Below the pieces are notes generated by a model. The model was not told where the DNA came from. It was given only the letters and a program-made list of their open reading frames with translations, and searched no databases. A DNA stretch of 40,007 bases from Terriglobales bacterium (lineage in GTDB: Bacteria; Acidobacteriota; Terriglobia; Terriglobales; Acidobacteriaceae): NCBI GenBank assembly GCA_024281115.1, contig JAMXLI010000010.1, positions 1-40,007 of the forward strand, read 5' to 3'. This document shows, one piece after another, positions 16,573-25,633 of the stretch (the stretch's first letter is position 1; the number at the start of each line of letters is the position of its first letter). The translations under genes and the position numbers were made by a program.

Positions 16573-17229
16573 TCAGGGCACGATGATGCGGTTCCCCCCC
16601 TGGGCGGGGGTGGCCAGCACGGATGTTTTCTCCGGGAACTGCGCCAGCAGTGCGTCTACCAGCGCGCGTGACTTCGGACGCCCGGAGGTGCGCACGTGCG
16701 CCATGCGCAGCGTAAACACGAAGACCCGTAACAAGTCGGAATCCCGCAGGCTGCTGAAGCCGCGTTGCTTCTGTTCGAGCTTGCGATATTCGTCCAGGGT
16801 CTTTTCGATTTCTCCAGCGACCGCCTGGGCGCGCACTCCGCCAGGGGGCGCAGGGTAATGCAAACCGGAATTAACCAGTGTTTCGGAGGTCTTAGCCAGG
16901 GCGGTGAGCGCGGAAATAATGTCTTGGTCATTCAGGGAACGATCCGAACGGGCGGCCTGGGCCAGGGCAAAGTTCACGCCCAACAGCAGCTCCTCCTGCT
17001 GGTAGACGAATTGCTTGCTGATCTCGACAGCGGGAAATAATGCGCTCGCGTCAAGTTGGTCGAGGGAGCGCGGCTTCTCGTGCTCGCGCGCCTGGCGCAG
17101 GTAGACGCAATCGGAGGGACAATCGAGCGTGACTTCCCTCTGCTCGCCGCAGCACTGCGGGCAGATGCGGTCGTGCAGGGCAGGACAAAATCGTTTTTCC
17201 TTCCGCGTGTGGCAAATGGCGCAGCTCAC
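16573..17229 (-). CDS. Cys-rich (zinc-binding type) conserved hypothetical
   Basis: A 218-residue protein that I do not recognise by name. The N-terminus is Cys-rich: Cys3, Cys6, Cys15, Cys23, Cys26, Cys27, Cys37 and Cys41, in a pattern such as MSCAICHTRKEKRFCP and ICPQCCGEQRE, which suggests one or two structural zinc sites. The remainder is mainly alpha-helical (about 60-200) with repeated KTSETLV, EIEKTLDEYRKLEQ and similar helices. Similar Zn-ribbon/helical proteins without known function occur in acidobacteria (from memory). ATG at 17229. It is divergent from the HU-like gene, with 283 nt between. Confidence 0.7.
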   Translation of the reverse strand: MSCAICHTRKEKRFCPALHDRICPQCCGEQREVTLDCPSDCVYLRQAREHEKPRSLDQLDASALFPAVEISKQFVYQQEELLLGVNFALAQAARSDRSLNDQDIISALTALAKTSETLVNSGLHYPAPPGGVRAQAVAGEIEKTLDEYRKLEQKQRGFSSLRDSDLLRVFVFTLRMAHVRTSGRPKSRALVDALLAQFPEKTSVLATPAQGGNRIIVP

Positions 17230-17447
17230 CGGCGGGTTTCCTGCGACGGCATGAAGGCATTATGACATCCCAGGCGCTCCGCCGGCGGGTGCGCGCGGCG
17301 GGCGCGAAATGCACTTTTGGGCGCACGGGATGCGCGGCAGGCGGCCCCCACCTGGGCGGAAGGCCCATTTTTGGCGGCCATTTTGGGCCCTACCCGTGTC
17401 AAACCCGCATAAAATAAGGCTTGCACGCTTCTTTTCCACAGAGCTGC

Positions 17448-17456
17448 TGGTATAAG
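17448..17456 (+). promoter_or_regulatory. Extended -10 promoter of the HU-like gene
   Basis: TGGTATAAG is an extended -10 element (TGn plus TATAAG, 5/6). A TTGCAC lies upstream at 17421 but is 24 nt away, too far for a standard -35. Start of transcription would be near 17463, giving a leader of about 50 nt. Confidence 0.45.
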
Positions 17457-17512
17457 ATAGCGGCCATCGTTGTGCATCTTGAAAGTTTTATGGTTGGCAA
17501 GGAGGAATTTCT

Positions 17513-17806
17513 ATGGCTGCTGGACTGACCAAAACGCAGTTAATCCGCCACCTGGCGGAGAAGCTGGAGACCAACAACAAGACCGCGGCGGCATTTCTGC
17601 AACATCTGGCGGAGACCGCGGTGAAGGAAACCAAGAAGAATGGCGTGTTCGTGCTGCCCGGCCTGGGGCGGCTGAAAAAGGTCCAGCGCAAGGCGCGCAT
17701 GGGACGCAATCCCCAGACAGGCGAGCCCATCAAGATTGCCGCCAAGACCACGGCAAAGTTCTACCTGGCGAAGAGCGTGAAGGATTCCATCGCGCCCAAG
17801 AAGTAG
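17513..17806 (+). CDS. HU/IHF-family DNA-binding protein
   Basis: A 97-residue histone-like protein. Seen: the N-terminal helices LTKTQLIRHLAEKL (5-18) and AAFLQHLAETAVKE, the beta-strand FVLPGLGRLKKVQRKARMGRNP, and the signature GRNPQTGEPIKIAAKTTAKF, with the conserved Pro of the DNA-intercalating arm. It should bend and compact DNA as a homo- or heterodimer. The start is secure: a strong AAGGAGGA ribosome-binding site lies seven or so bases before the ATG at 17513. It is monocistronic, with its own promoter and a good intrinsic terminator, as expected for an abundant nucleoid protein. Confidence 0.95.
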   Translation: MAAGLTKTQLIRHLAEKLETNNKTAAAFLQHLAETAVKETKKNGVFVLPGLGRLKKVQRKARMGRNPQTGEPIKIAAKTTAKFYLAKSVKDSIAPKK

Positions 17807-17830
17807 CCGCACGGCGGCATTGGAGAGAAG

Positions 17831-17858
17831 AGGCCGGCATGTGCCGGCTTTTTCTTTT
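17831..17858 (+). terminator. Intrinsic terminator of the HU-like gene
   Basis: GCCGGCA (17833-17839) pairs with TGCCGGC (17842-17848), followed by TTTTTCTTTT. It begins 25 nt after the HU stop and separates it from the convergent DoxX gene. Confidence 0.88.
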
Positions 17859-17867
17859 GCCCTGCAG

Positions 17868-18374
17868 TCAAGCTGCAGCGGCGCGGCTGCGGCGGAGGCC
17901 ATCCAGACCCCAGCATCGTCCCGCATCGGCGGCATAGAAGATCACAAACAGCAGAAGCAAGGGCAGGTGATCGAGTTCGGCGCCGAAGTATCTCCACACC
18001 GGCACATGGTGACCAGGTCCCCACCAGGTTGCGAGAGTCAGATTCACCATGTGCAGGACGCCCAACACCGAGGCCAGCCGCACCCATAATCCCAGCAGGA
18101 GCGCCAAGCCAATGAAAAGCTCGACCGCGCCCACCAGGTAACCGAAAAATACGTGGTGGGGCAGCACCACGGCGGACAAAAATGCGCGGTAGAAGCCGAC
18201 CGCGCCGTTTTCGATGAAGTCTTTCAGCCAGACTTGCGGAAATGTGCGCTGCGCGAATTCCGAGCTGGCCAGCTTGTACTCGCCAAAGAGGAGGAAAAAT
18301 ACGGCCGTGGCGATCCGGCACAGCGCCAGGACGCGTCCCGCGGTTGGGTCGCGTGTGGCGGGCGGGGCGCTCAT
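17868..18374 (-). CDS. DoxX-family membrane protein
   Basis: A 168-residue integral membrane protein with four hydrophobic helices: VLALCRIATAVFFLLFGEYK, AFLSAVVLPHHVFFGYLVGA, ELFIGLALLLGLWVRLASVL and HLPLLLLFVIFYAADAGRCW. The RIATAVFFLLFGEYKL start and the GALE(L)-like second half are typical of the DoxX/SURF4 group, which are poorly characterised quinone-linked or redox-related membrane proteins. The ATG at 18374 is preferred because of a GAGGGG ahead of it; an ATG at 18392 is possible. It is the last gene of a likely operon with the amidohydrolase (31 nt away) and RidA. Confidence 0.82.
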   Translation of the reverse strand: MSAPPATRDPTAGRVLALCRIATAVFFLLFGEYKLASSEFAQRTFPQVWLKDFIENGAVGFYRAFLSAVVLPHHVFFGYLVGAVELFIGLALLLGLWVRLASVLGVLHMVNLTLATWWGPGHHVPVWRYFGAELDHLPLLLLFVIFYAADAGRCWGLDGLRRSRAAAA

Positions 18375-18405
18375 GCCCACCCCTCGCGCCATCTGGCGCC
18401 GAGAG

Positions 18406-19710
18406 TCATGGCGCGGCGGAGCGAACTACCTGTCCGCCCTTCATAATGAACCGCACGTTGTGGAGCTGCCGGGCGTCGCGCAAGGGATCGCCGCTGACAG
18501 CGATGATGTCGGCGTAAGCTCCCGCCGTAATTGCGCCCAGCTTGCCGGCCATGCCCAGCATCTCGGCGGCGTTGACCGTGGCAGCGCGCAAGGCGTCTGG
18601 CGGGGCCATTCCCAGGTCCACCATGCGGTCGAATTCCTGCGCGATGGGCTCGGTCCACTTGATTCCGCCCATGTCGGTGCCGAACACGATTCTGATGCCG
18701 GCCTGCATTGCCTTGCGGAAGGACTGCTCGTGCGCCGAGGCGCGCAATCGGTCGCGTTGACCCTCGGGCGTATTCGCAGGGGCCCAGTCGGTGTAGTAGA
18801 CCGCCAGCGTCGGACAGTACCAGGTGCCCTGCCGTTTCATCTGCGCGATCTGCGCGTCGCTGATCTGCAGTCCGTGCTCAATCGAGTCGCAGCCGCCATC
18901 GAGCGCGCGCTGCAGGCCCACGCCGCTATAGGCATGGCAGGCGACTTTCCGGCGCCAGCCGTGGGTTTCGTCCACGACTGCCTTGAGTTCATCGAGCGTG
19001 AGGGTGGGTTGGGAGATGAGTTCACCGTTGTCGCCGGCCCACGAGCGATGAGTCATATACACCTTGATCCAGTCCGCGCCGTGCTCGAGCTGCTCGCGGG
19101 CAGCCTTGCGCGTTTCCACCGGTCCGTCGGCAATCTGCACTCCCTTAGGCAGGGTGAGCTCCGGCGCGTACCCCTCCAAGGGATAGCCTCCGGTGGTGGA
19201 AATGGCGCGGGTAGCGACGAAGAGCCGCGGCCCGGGAATGTGTCCCTCTTCGATCGCCTGTTTAATACCGATATCGCCGTAACCCGCGCCTTCGGTTTCC
19301 AGATCGCGCAGCGTGGTGAAACCCTGCTCGAGGGCTCTGCGGGCAGCCACCGCGGCGCGGGCGGCGCGGTAGGCCAGCGGATACTTCAGGATGTTGGCGT
19401 CATAACCGCCCTCCGCGGGATCCTCGCCCTGCAAAAAGATATGGGTGTGCGAATCAATCAGCCCGGGTAAGACCGTGTCGTGAGAGAGATCGATCACCTC
19501 AGCGCCGGAGGGAACACCCGCGCTCGAGTCGCGCACCGCCTCGATCCGGTCGCCGCGGATCACGATCACCTGATTAGCGCGCGCCGAGCCCGTCCGCGGA
19601 TCAACCAGGCTGCCCGCGCGAATCGCGATCAGCTTTCCAGAAGGCGCCTGGGCCGCCGCGCATGCGGCCAGAATGGCCACGCACCAGAACGCCCGCATCC
19701 CTAATCGCAT
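18406..19710 (-). CDS. Exported amidohydrolase (imidazolonepropionase/prolidase-like)
   Basis: A 434-residue metal-dependent amidohydrolase with an N-terminal signal peptide (about 1-21, ending ACAAAQ). Seen: LPGLIDSHTHI with metal ligands His88 and His90, Lys216 in DWIKVYM (the probable carboxylated lysine), His259 in ACHAYS, His279 in SIEHG, and Asp346 in FGTDMGG. This is a complete binuclear-site set. Relatives include Xaa-Pro dipeptidases and imidazolonepropionase-like hydrolases of the periplasm; a peptide or cyclic amide substrate is likely but not provable. The ATG at 19710 follows GGAGG, which can pair with CCTCC just upstream. RidA precedes it by 60 nt. Confidence 0.9.
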   Translation of the reverse strand: MRLGMRAFWCVAILAACAAAQAPSGKLIAIRAGSLVDPRTGSARANQVIVIRGDRIEAVRDSSAGVPSGAEVIDLSHDTVLPGLIDSHTHIFLQGEDPAEGGYDANILKYPLAYRAARAAVAARRALEQGFTTLRDLETEGAGYGDIGIKQAIEEGHIPGPRLFVATRAISTTGGYPLEGYAPELTLPKGVQIADGPVETRKAAREQLEHGADWIKVYMTHRSWAGDNGELISQPTLTLDELKAVVDETHGWRRKVACHAYSGVGLQRALDGGCDSIEHGLQISDAQIAQMKRQGTWYCPTLAVYYTDWAPANTPEGQRDRLRASAHEQSFRKAMQAGIRIVFGTDMGGIKWTEPIAQEFDRMVDLGMAPPDALRAATVNAAEMLGMAGKLGAITAGAYADIIAVSGDPLRDARQLHNVRFIMKGGQVVRSAAP

Positions 19711-19715
19711 GTTCG

Positions 19716-19730
19716 CCTCCGAAAAGGAGG
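19716..19730 (-). promoter_or_regulatory. Hairpin over the ribosome-binding site of the amidohydrolase gene
   Basis: On the minus strand CCTCC (19730-19726) can pair with GGAGG (19720-19716) around TTTTC; the latter is the Shine-Dalgarno of the ATG at 19710. It is a short five-base-pair stem, so its effect is uncertain. Confidence 0.35.
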
Positions 19731-19770
19731 GGAATCATACACCAGGGGCCGCCCGCGAGCGCCGGTCCGC

Positions 19771-20157
19771 CTACTCCTGGATCACGGCGTCGGCTTCAAT
19801 TTCAACCCGCATTTCCGGCGAGATCAGGGCAGCAACCGCCAGCATGGTCGCTGCGGGGCGTATGTCGCGAAAATGTTCTCCGTGGGCCCTGCCTACTTGC
19901 TGCCAGTCATTGATGTCGGTGAGGTAGGTGCGCGTGCGAACGACGTCCGCCATGCTGGCCCCAGCATCCTGGAGCGCACGCTCGATAATTTGCAGGGCGC
20001 GTTTGGCCTGGGCATAAGCGTCGCCTACGAAGGGCTTGCCGCCTTCGCCCACGGCCACAGTTCCCGCCACGTACACGTGAGCGCCCATGCGAACCGCGCG
20101 CGAATAGCCGACCAATGGCTCCCACTTTGCCCCGCTGGAGATGTTCTTTCTCGCCAT
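19771..20157 (-). CDS. RidA/YjgF-family protein lacking the catalytic arginine
   Basis: A 128-residue RidA-fold protein from the ATG at 20157, preceded by a strong GGGAGGGAG; the frame stays open further upstream, but that part has no family similarity. Seen: [38 protein letters not shown], and the C-terminal [15 protein letters not shown]. In classical RidA, Arg105 of the VARLP block carries 2-iminobutyrate deaminase activity. Here the matching stretch is [10 protein letters not shown], with no arginine, so it belongs to the Rid4-7-like groups with unknown chemistry. It heads an apparent operon with the amidohydrolase and DoxX genes. Confidence 0.9.
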   Translation of the reverse strand: MARKNISSGAKWEPLVGYSRAVRMGAHVYVAGTVAVGEGGKPFVGDAYAQAKRALQIIERALQDAGASMADVVRTRTYLTDINDWQQVGRAHGEHFRDIRPAATMLAVAALISPEMRVEIEADAVIQE

Positions 20158-20469
20158 GCTCCCTCCCGATTGAAGTGACGGTGTATGGATGCGCCGCCTG
20201 CCGGCCCGATTCTGTTTCGCGCTGTCGCGCGCCGCCTTTGGCAGCCAGAAGCGAGGAGTGCCAACAGTGCGCCGCGACCGGGGCGGCGCTGCAACCAAAA
20301 CGGCTGAGTATCTTCTCCAATTGAAGTGGGCGCTGAAATCCGGACCCAGAGCGGCATCCGGCAAGGCTGACTTACTCAAGTTACTTGCGCTGGCCGCACA
20401 GGTGCGATATGTACCGCCACAGACCTGTTGTGGGGCCGGTGGGTAGGCGCAGACCCTAAGGAGAAGGCA
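20158..20469. other. Divergent intergenic region, no gene seen
   Basis: 312 nt between the RidA start and the GTG of the next gene. Short plus-strand open frames here have no recognisable motif. A weak TTGCGC (20385-20390) with TATGTA (20408-20413), 17 nt apart, might serve the downstream gene. No repeat or terminator was seen. Confidence 0.4.
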
Positions 20470-21021
20470 GTGATCCCGGAGAAGCATCCCTTGCAGCAGT
20501 TGTTTCTCGATCTGGTGAGCCGGCATTACGCCGACGAAATCGGCTTACGCGACCCGGAAATCAGCACGTACGTAGCCAATATGCTGACCGAGTTTTGCGA
20601 CGTGGAGCAACTGTTCAGGCTGCGCGACGCGGGCGGCAGGAAGCTGAACGACGTAGGCGAGATGCTGCTCGAATCCAATCCGGTCTATGGCCCCGCGCCT
20701 TCCTTCGACCGCGAGCGGCAGGTGCGCAAGCACATTGGAGACTACACGCTGTTCTTCACCGGCATGTTCCCGGAAAGCATCAACCACTTCCGGCTGCGGC
20801 GGCAGAGGCTGGAAAGTTTCGTGGACTTTATGAAGGCAGGCAAAGAGAGCTACTACATTGTCTCCAAATTCGAGTTCTTCGAGTACGCCAAGGTAGCGCC
20901 GCTCTTCGGGCGCTTGTCCGACCACTTTGAGCAGTGCGTTTACGGCTTGAACCGGGTGAAGAATGAGTTAAGCGAGATGCAGCACCCGGCCATGCGCCAG
21001 GCCAGCGAACTGCTGATGTGA
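20470..21021 (+). CDS. Conserved hypothetical protein, helical
   Basis: A 183-residue soluble protein of unknown function, starting at GTG 20470; AAGGAG at 20458-20463, six bases away, fixes this start. It is predicted mostly alpha-helical with motifs such as [57 protein letters not shown] and [16 protein letters not shown]. No signal peptide, metal cluster or nucleotide motif is visible. The [15 protein letters not shown] block looks like a conserved core, but I cannot assign a family. No operon partner: the next gene, rsmD, is convergent. Confidence 0.7.
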   Translation: MIPEKHPLQQLFLDLVSRHYADEIGLRDPEISTYVANMLTEFCDVEQLFRLRDAGGRKLNDVGEMLLESNPVYGPAPSFDRERQVRKHIGDYTLFFTGMFPESINHFRLRRQRLESFVDFMKAGKESYYIVSKFEFFEYAKVAPLFGRLSDHFEQCVYGLNRVKNELSEMQHPAMRQASELLM

Positions 21022-21048
21022 CTGCGGGCATCGGCAGCCAGAGATCGC

Positions 21049-21630
21049 CTAGCCTGCTTCTTTCCCCGCGCGATAAAAGCTCAGCGCCACATCGCCTTGT
21101 TGCACCGTGCGTGAACGCCGCAGCACACCGAATTCCGATCCCGGATCAAACTTTTTGTGATGCTCCGCGATGACCAGCCCGTCCGGGGACAGCAGGGATG
21201 ACGCGGCCATTTGCCGCAGCACCGTCCCGTATTCGCCGGACAAGCGGTAGGGTGGATCGAGGAAGCAGAAATCTACTTTTATGCGGCGTGTTTCCAGTTG
21301 GCGGAGGGCAGCCGAGGCCTTTGCCGTCAGCAGCTCGAAGCTCGAGGGCGCCACTTGCAGCCCCGCGAGATTCCGGGCAATCAGGGCTGCAATCCGGGGG
21401 GAAGCTTCCACGAAATAGACCTTGCGCGCGCCGCGGCTCAAGGCCTCAATGCCCACCGCTCCTGTCCCGGCGTATAGATCAATCCAACTGGTCCCAGCTA
21501 AGCGCTCGGGATCGCCGGCCAGGAGCACGTTAAACAGAGTTTCGCGCGTGCGATCGGCGGTGGGGCGCACATCGAGGCCGGGGACCGACTGCAACCTGCG
21601 ACTGCGGTATTGGCCGGCGATGATTCGCAT
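21049..21630 (-). CDS. rsmD: 16S rRNA (guanine-966) N2-methyltransferase RsmD
   Basis: A 193-residue SAM-dependent methyltransferase that modifies G966 of 16S rRNA. The start is the ATG at 21630, where the family N-terminus MRIIAGQYRSRRL begins; the upstream open frame is antisense to the protease gene and is ignored. Seen: RPTADRTRETLFNVL, the SAM motif DLYAGTGAVGIEALSRGA, VEASPRIAALIARNL, and the catalytic FLDPPY. Length is normal. It is divergent from the site-2 protease gene, whose ATG at 21705 lies 74 nt away. Confidence 0.95.
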   Translation of the reverse strand: MRIIAGQYRSRRLQSVPGLDVRPTADRTRETLFNVLLAGDPERLAGTSWIDLYAGTGAVGIEALSRGARKVYFVEASPRIAALIARNLAGLQVAPSSFELLTAKASAALRQLETRRIKVDFCFLDPPYRLSGEYGTVLRQMAASSLLSPDGLVIAEHHKKFDPGSEFGVLRRSRTVQQGDVALSFYRAGKEAG

Positions 21631-21704
21631 CCGGAAAAGGGCCTGCCGCGCGGGCTGAACCGCGCGATTCGAGTGTATAGAATGACGAAAGAGCACGCAG
21701 AGCC

Positions 21705-22814
21705 ATGCGAACCTGGACTTTTCCCGCCGGCCGATTGTTTGGACGCGAGGTGCGGATCCATTGGACTTTCCTGGCCCTGCTGCTGTTCGTCTGGCTGAAC
21801 GACTACGGAGCGGCCGGCGGCTTCTATCCAGAACGCGGGCTGGCGCTGGTAGCAATCGTGTTCGCCTCCGTGGGCCTGCACGAACTTGGTCATGCCCTAG
21901 TGGGAGCGCTGCTGGGGGAGCCTGCGCGTTCGCTGCTGCTTTTGCCAGTGGGCGGCGTCAGCATTCCGGCCAGTGAGGCTTCCGGAAGCGCCCCAGGGAA
22001 TCTGGGCCGCGAGGTGCGCATGGCAGTCGCGGGCCCGCTGTTCAACCTCTTGGCCGCGCTGGTTGTGGGTGTGATCATTACAGTCCTCGTGCCGGGCCTC
22101 CCACTCGTGTCGGCGCCCTGGATTGGTTCCGCGCAACTGCTTAAGAGCTTGTTCTGGGTGAACGTTTTATTAGCAGCCGTGAATACGCTGCCGGCTTACC
22201 CGCTGGATGCGGGACGCGTACTGCGCGCGCTGTGGGCGGGCCGCCGGGATCCGATGGAAGCGACCCAAAGGGCGGTGGCCGTGAGCCGCAGCCTCTCCCT
22301 CCTGCTGATGTTCGCGGGCATGTTCCTGAACGTGGGTTTGACCCTGGTGGGCGTGTTCGTGTTCCTGGCGGGCCAGATCGAGGAGCGCTCGGTACTGTTC
22401 CAATCCGTGCTGCACAATGTGCTCATCGAGGAAGTGATGCTGACCGACTTTGCCACGCTTTCGCCGGCCGACACGCTGGAGGATGCGCTTACCAAAGCCA
22501 CGCACTCCCTGCAGGACGATTTCCCGGTGATCCGGGGCAGCGACATGGTGGGGGTAATCTCCCGCGCGCGCATCCTGCAGGCGGCGCGGCGCAGCAACGG
22601 CTACGTGCAATCGGCCATGAACCGTTTCTTCGAAGTGGCCCAGCGCGGTGACACGCTGGCGTCGGTGTTTCGCAAGATCGGCAAAGAAGGGGTAACCATC
22701 GTCCCGGTGGTGGAGGAGGAGCGACTGGTCGGAATTGTCACGCTGCAAAACCTCATGCACAACATGGCGCTGCTCACCGAGGCGCGCCGCCTGCGCCGGC
22801 AGGCCCAGGGCTGA
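21705..22814 (+). CDS. Site-2 protease-family metallopeptidase with C-terminal CBS domains
   Basis: A 369-residue membrane protease of the M50/S2P group. Seen: FGREVRIHWTFLALLLFVWL (12-31), the zinc motif HELGH with His59, Glu60 and His63, the GGVSIP and AVAGPLFNLLAAL blocks, and the third zinc ligand Asp168 in NTLPAYPLDAGRVLRA. Six or so hydrophobic helices lie in the first 220 residues. The cytoplasmic C-terminus (about 235-360) has a CBS-pair pattern (VMLTDFATLSPADTLEDAL, DDFPVIRGSDMVGVISRARI, VTIVPVVEEERLVGIVTLQNL), which usually senses adenosine nucleotides. Such SpoIVFB-type proteins cut membrane-bound transcription-factor or signalling precursors; the target is unknown. A weak CTGAAC (21655) plus TAGAAT (21678) promoter pair precedes it. 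Confidence 0.92.
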   Translation: MRTWTFPAGRLFGREVRIHWTFLALLLFVWLNDYGAAGGFYPERGLALVAIVFASVGLHELGHALVGALLGEPARSLLLLPVGGVSIPASEASGSAPGNLGREVRMAVAGPLFNLLAALVVGVIITVLVPGLPLVSAPWIGSAQLLKSLFWVNVLLAAVNTLPAYPLDAGRVLRALWAGRRDPMEATQRAVAVSRSLSLLLMFAGMFLNVGLTLVGVFVFLAGQIEERSVLFQSVLHNVLIEEVMLTDFATLSPADTLEDALTKATHSLQDDFPVIRGSDMVGVISRARILQAARRSNGYVQSAMNRFFEVAQRGDTLASVFRKIGKEGVTIVPVVEEERLVGIVTLQNLMHNMALLTEARRLRRQAQG

Positions 22815-22844
22815 ATTCCCGCGGGCGCATACCTTGCCCGCGAG

Positions 22845-24455
<1,611 letters not shown>

Positions 24456-24615
24456 GGCACGGGTCCTGAAAGTAAGGAATGAGGGCTTCGAGTTAATTGT
24501 AAATCGGCGGGCGCAGGAGAATGGAAATCGCGCGCCGGCTGCGGAGCGGAAGTTGCAATATGGGAAGAGTCGCTGTCGCAGAAGACGGTTTTTCGAACAT
24601 CTGCGGCGGCTGCAA

Positions 24616-25497
24616 TCAGAACTGGAGCTGTTTCAGGTAATCGCGGAATTCCCTGCCCAGGTCCGGGCGCTTCAAGGCAAACTCGACGGTGGCTTTCAAG
24701 AACCCCATCTTGTCGCCGGTATCGTGACGCTTGCCCTCAAAGACGTACCCGTAGACTTTCTCGTCCTGCAGCAGCAGGCGAATGCCGTCGGTAAGCTGAA
24801 GCTCGCCGCCGGCGCCCAGGGGAGTGCGCGCCAGCGTCTCGAACACCTTGGGAGTGAGAATATAGCGACCGATGATAGCCAGCTTGGAAGGCGCATCCTC
24901 CAGGCGGGGCTTCTCCACCAGGTTCATGACCTCGTGCAGCCGGCCGTTGAACCTTCCGTTCACCTGCCGGGCATCGAGCACGCCGTAGGAGGAGATGGCG
25001 GGGCCTTCGACCACCTGGGTAGCCAGGACCGACGACTGGGTCTCGTCGTAAACGTCCATCATCTGGCGAAGGCAGGGACGCGGGCCATCGATCACGTCGT
25101 CCGCCAGCAGGACGGCAAAGGGCTCGTCTCCCACCAACTCGCGGGCCATGAGGACAGCGTGCCCGAGCCCGAGCGCCTCCTTCTGCCGCACGTAGGCTAC
25201 GTGAATCATGTCGGAGATCTGGCGGACGACGGTGAGCAGCTCGGTCTTGTTGCGCTCCTCGAGCATCTTTTCCAGCTCGTAGCTGACGTCGAAGTGGTCC
25301 TCGATGGCGGTCTTGCCGCGCCCGGTGATGATGATGATCTGGTCGCAGCCCGCGGCCAGCGCCTCTTCCACGCCGTACTGGATAATGGGCTTGTCTACCA
25401 GCGGCAGCATCTCCTTGGGCTGCGCCTTGGTGGCAGGAAGAAAACGGGTGCCGAGTCCGGCGGCGGGAAAAACGGCTTTGCGAACTTTTCTCTTCAT
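24616..25497 (-). CDS. galU: UTP-glucose-1-phosphate uridylyltransferase
   Basis: A 293-residue nucleotidyltransferase that makes UDP-glucose for glycans and polysaccharide. Seen: VFPAAGLGTRFLPATKAQPKEMLPLVDKPIIQYGVEEA (written in two blocks: GLGTRFLPATK and KEMLPLVDKP), the VLLADD metal/nucleotide site, and the C-terminal DTGDKMGFLKATVEFAL that marks GalU rather than glucose-1-phosphate thymidylyltransferases. Length is normal. ATG at 25497. Its promoter is well defined (extended -10, TGCTATAAT). It is monocistronic between mfd and serA, all on the minus strand. Confidence 0.96.
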   Translation of the reverse strand: MKRKVRKAVFPAAGLGTRFLPATKAQPKEMLPLVDKPIIQYGVEEALAAGCDQIIIITGRGKTAIEDHFDVSYELEKMLEERNKTELLTVVRQISDMIHVAYVRQKEALGLGHAVLMARELVGDEPFAVLLADDVIDGPRPCLRQMMDVYDETQSSVLATQVVEGPAISSYGVLDARQVNGRFNGRLHEVMNLVEKPRLEDAPSKLAIIGRYILTPKVFETLARTPLGAGGELQLTDGIRLLLQDEKVYGYVFEGKRHDTGDKMGFLKATVEFALKRPDLGREFRDYLKQLQF

Positions 25498-25581
25498 GAT
25501 CTTTGGCTCGGGGAGCGTGGGACGCGGCGGAAGGCGCGAGCACCTGCGTCATGACGGCGCAAAAGCGCCTTGGAACGCATC

Positions 25582-25590
25582 ATTATAGCA
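25582..25590 (-). promoter_or_regulatory. Extended -10 promoter of galU
   Basis: The minus strand reads TGCTATAAT (25590-25582), a perfect TATAAT with the TGn extension. The -35 region is poor (TCGGTG at 17 nt). Transcription would begin near 25575, with a leader of about 78 nt, between the mfd stop and galU. Confidence 0.62.
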
Positions 25591-25633
25591 GCGCGGCGGG
25601 GCCGCACCGAGGCGCGACAAGCAGGGGCGCACA

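Noticed and set aside
16600-16620. G/C-rich run near 16599 as a possible quadruplex or regulatory site
   Set aside because: It is the coding end of the Cys-rich hypothetical gene and has no supporting structure.
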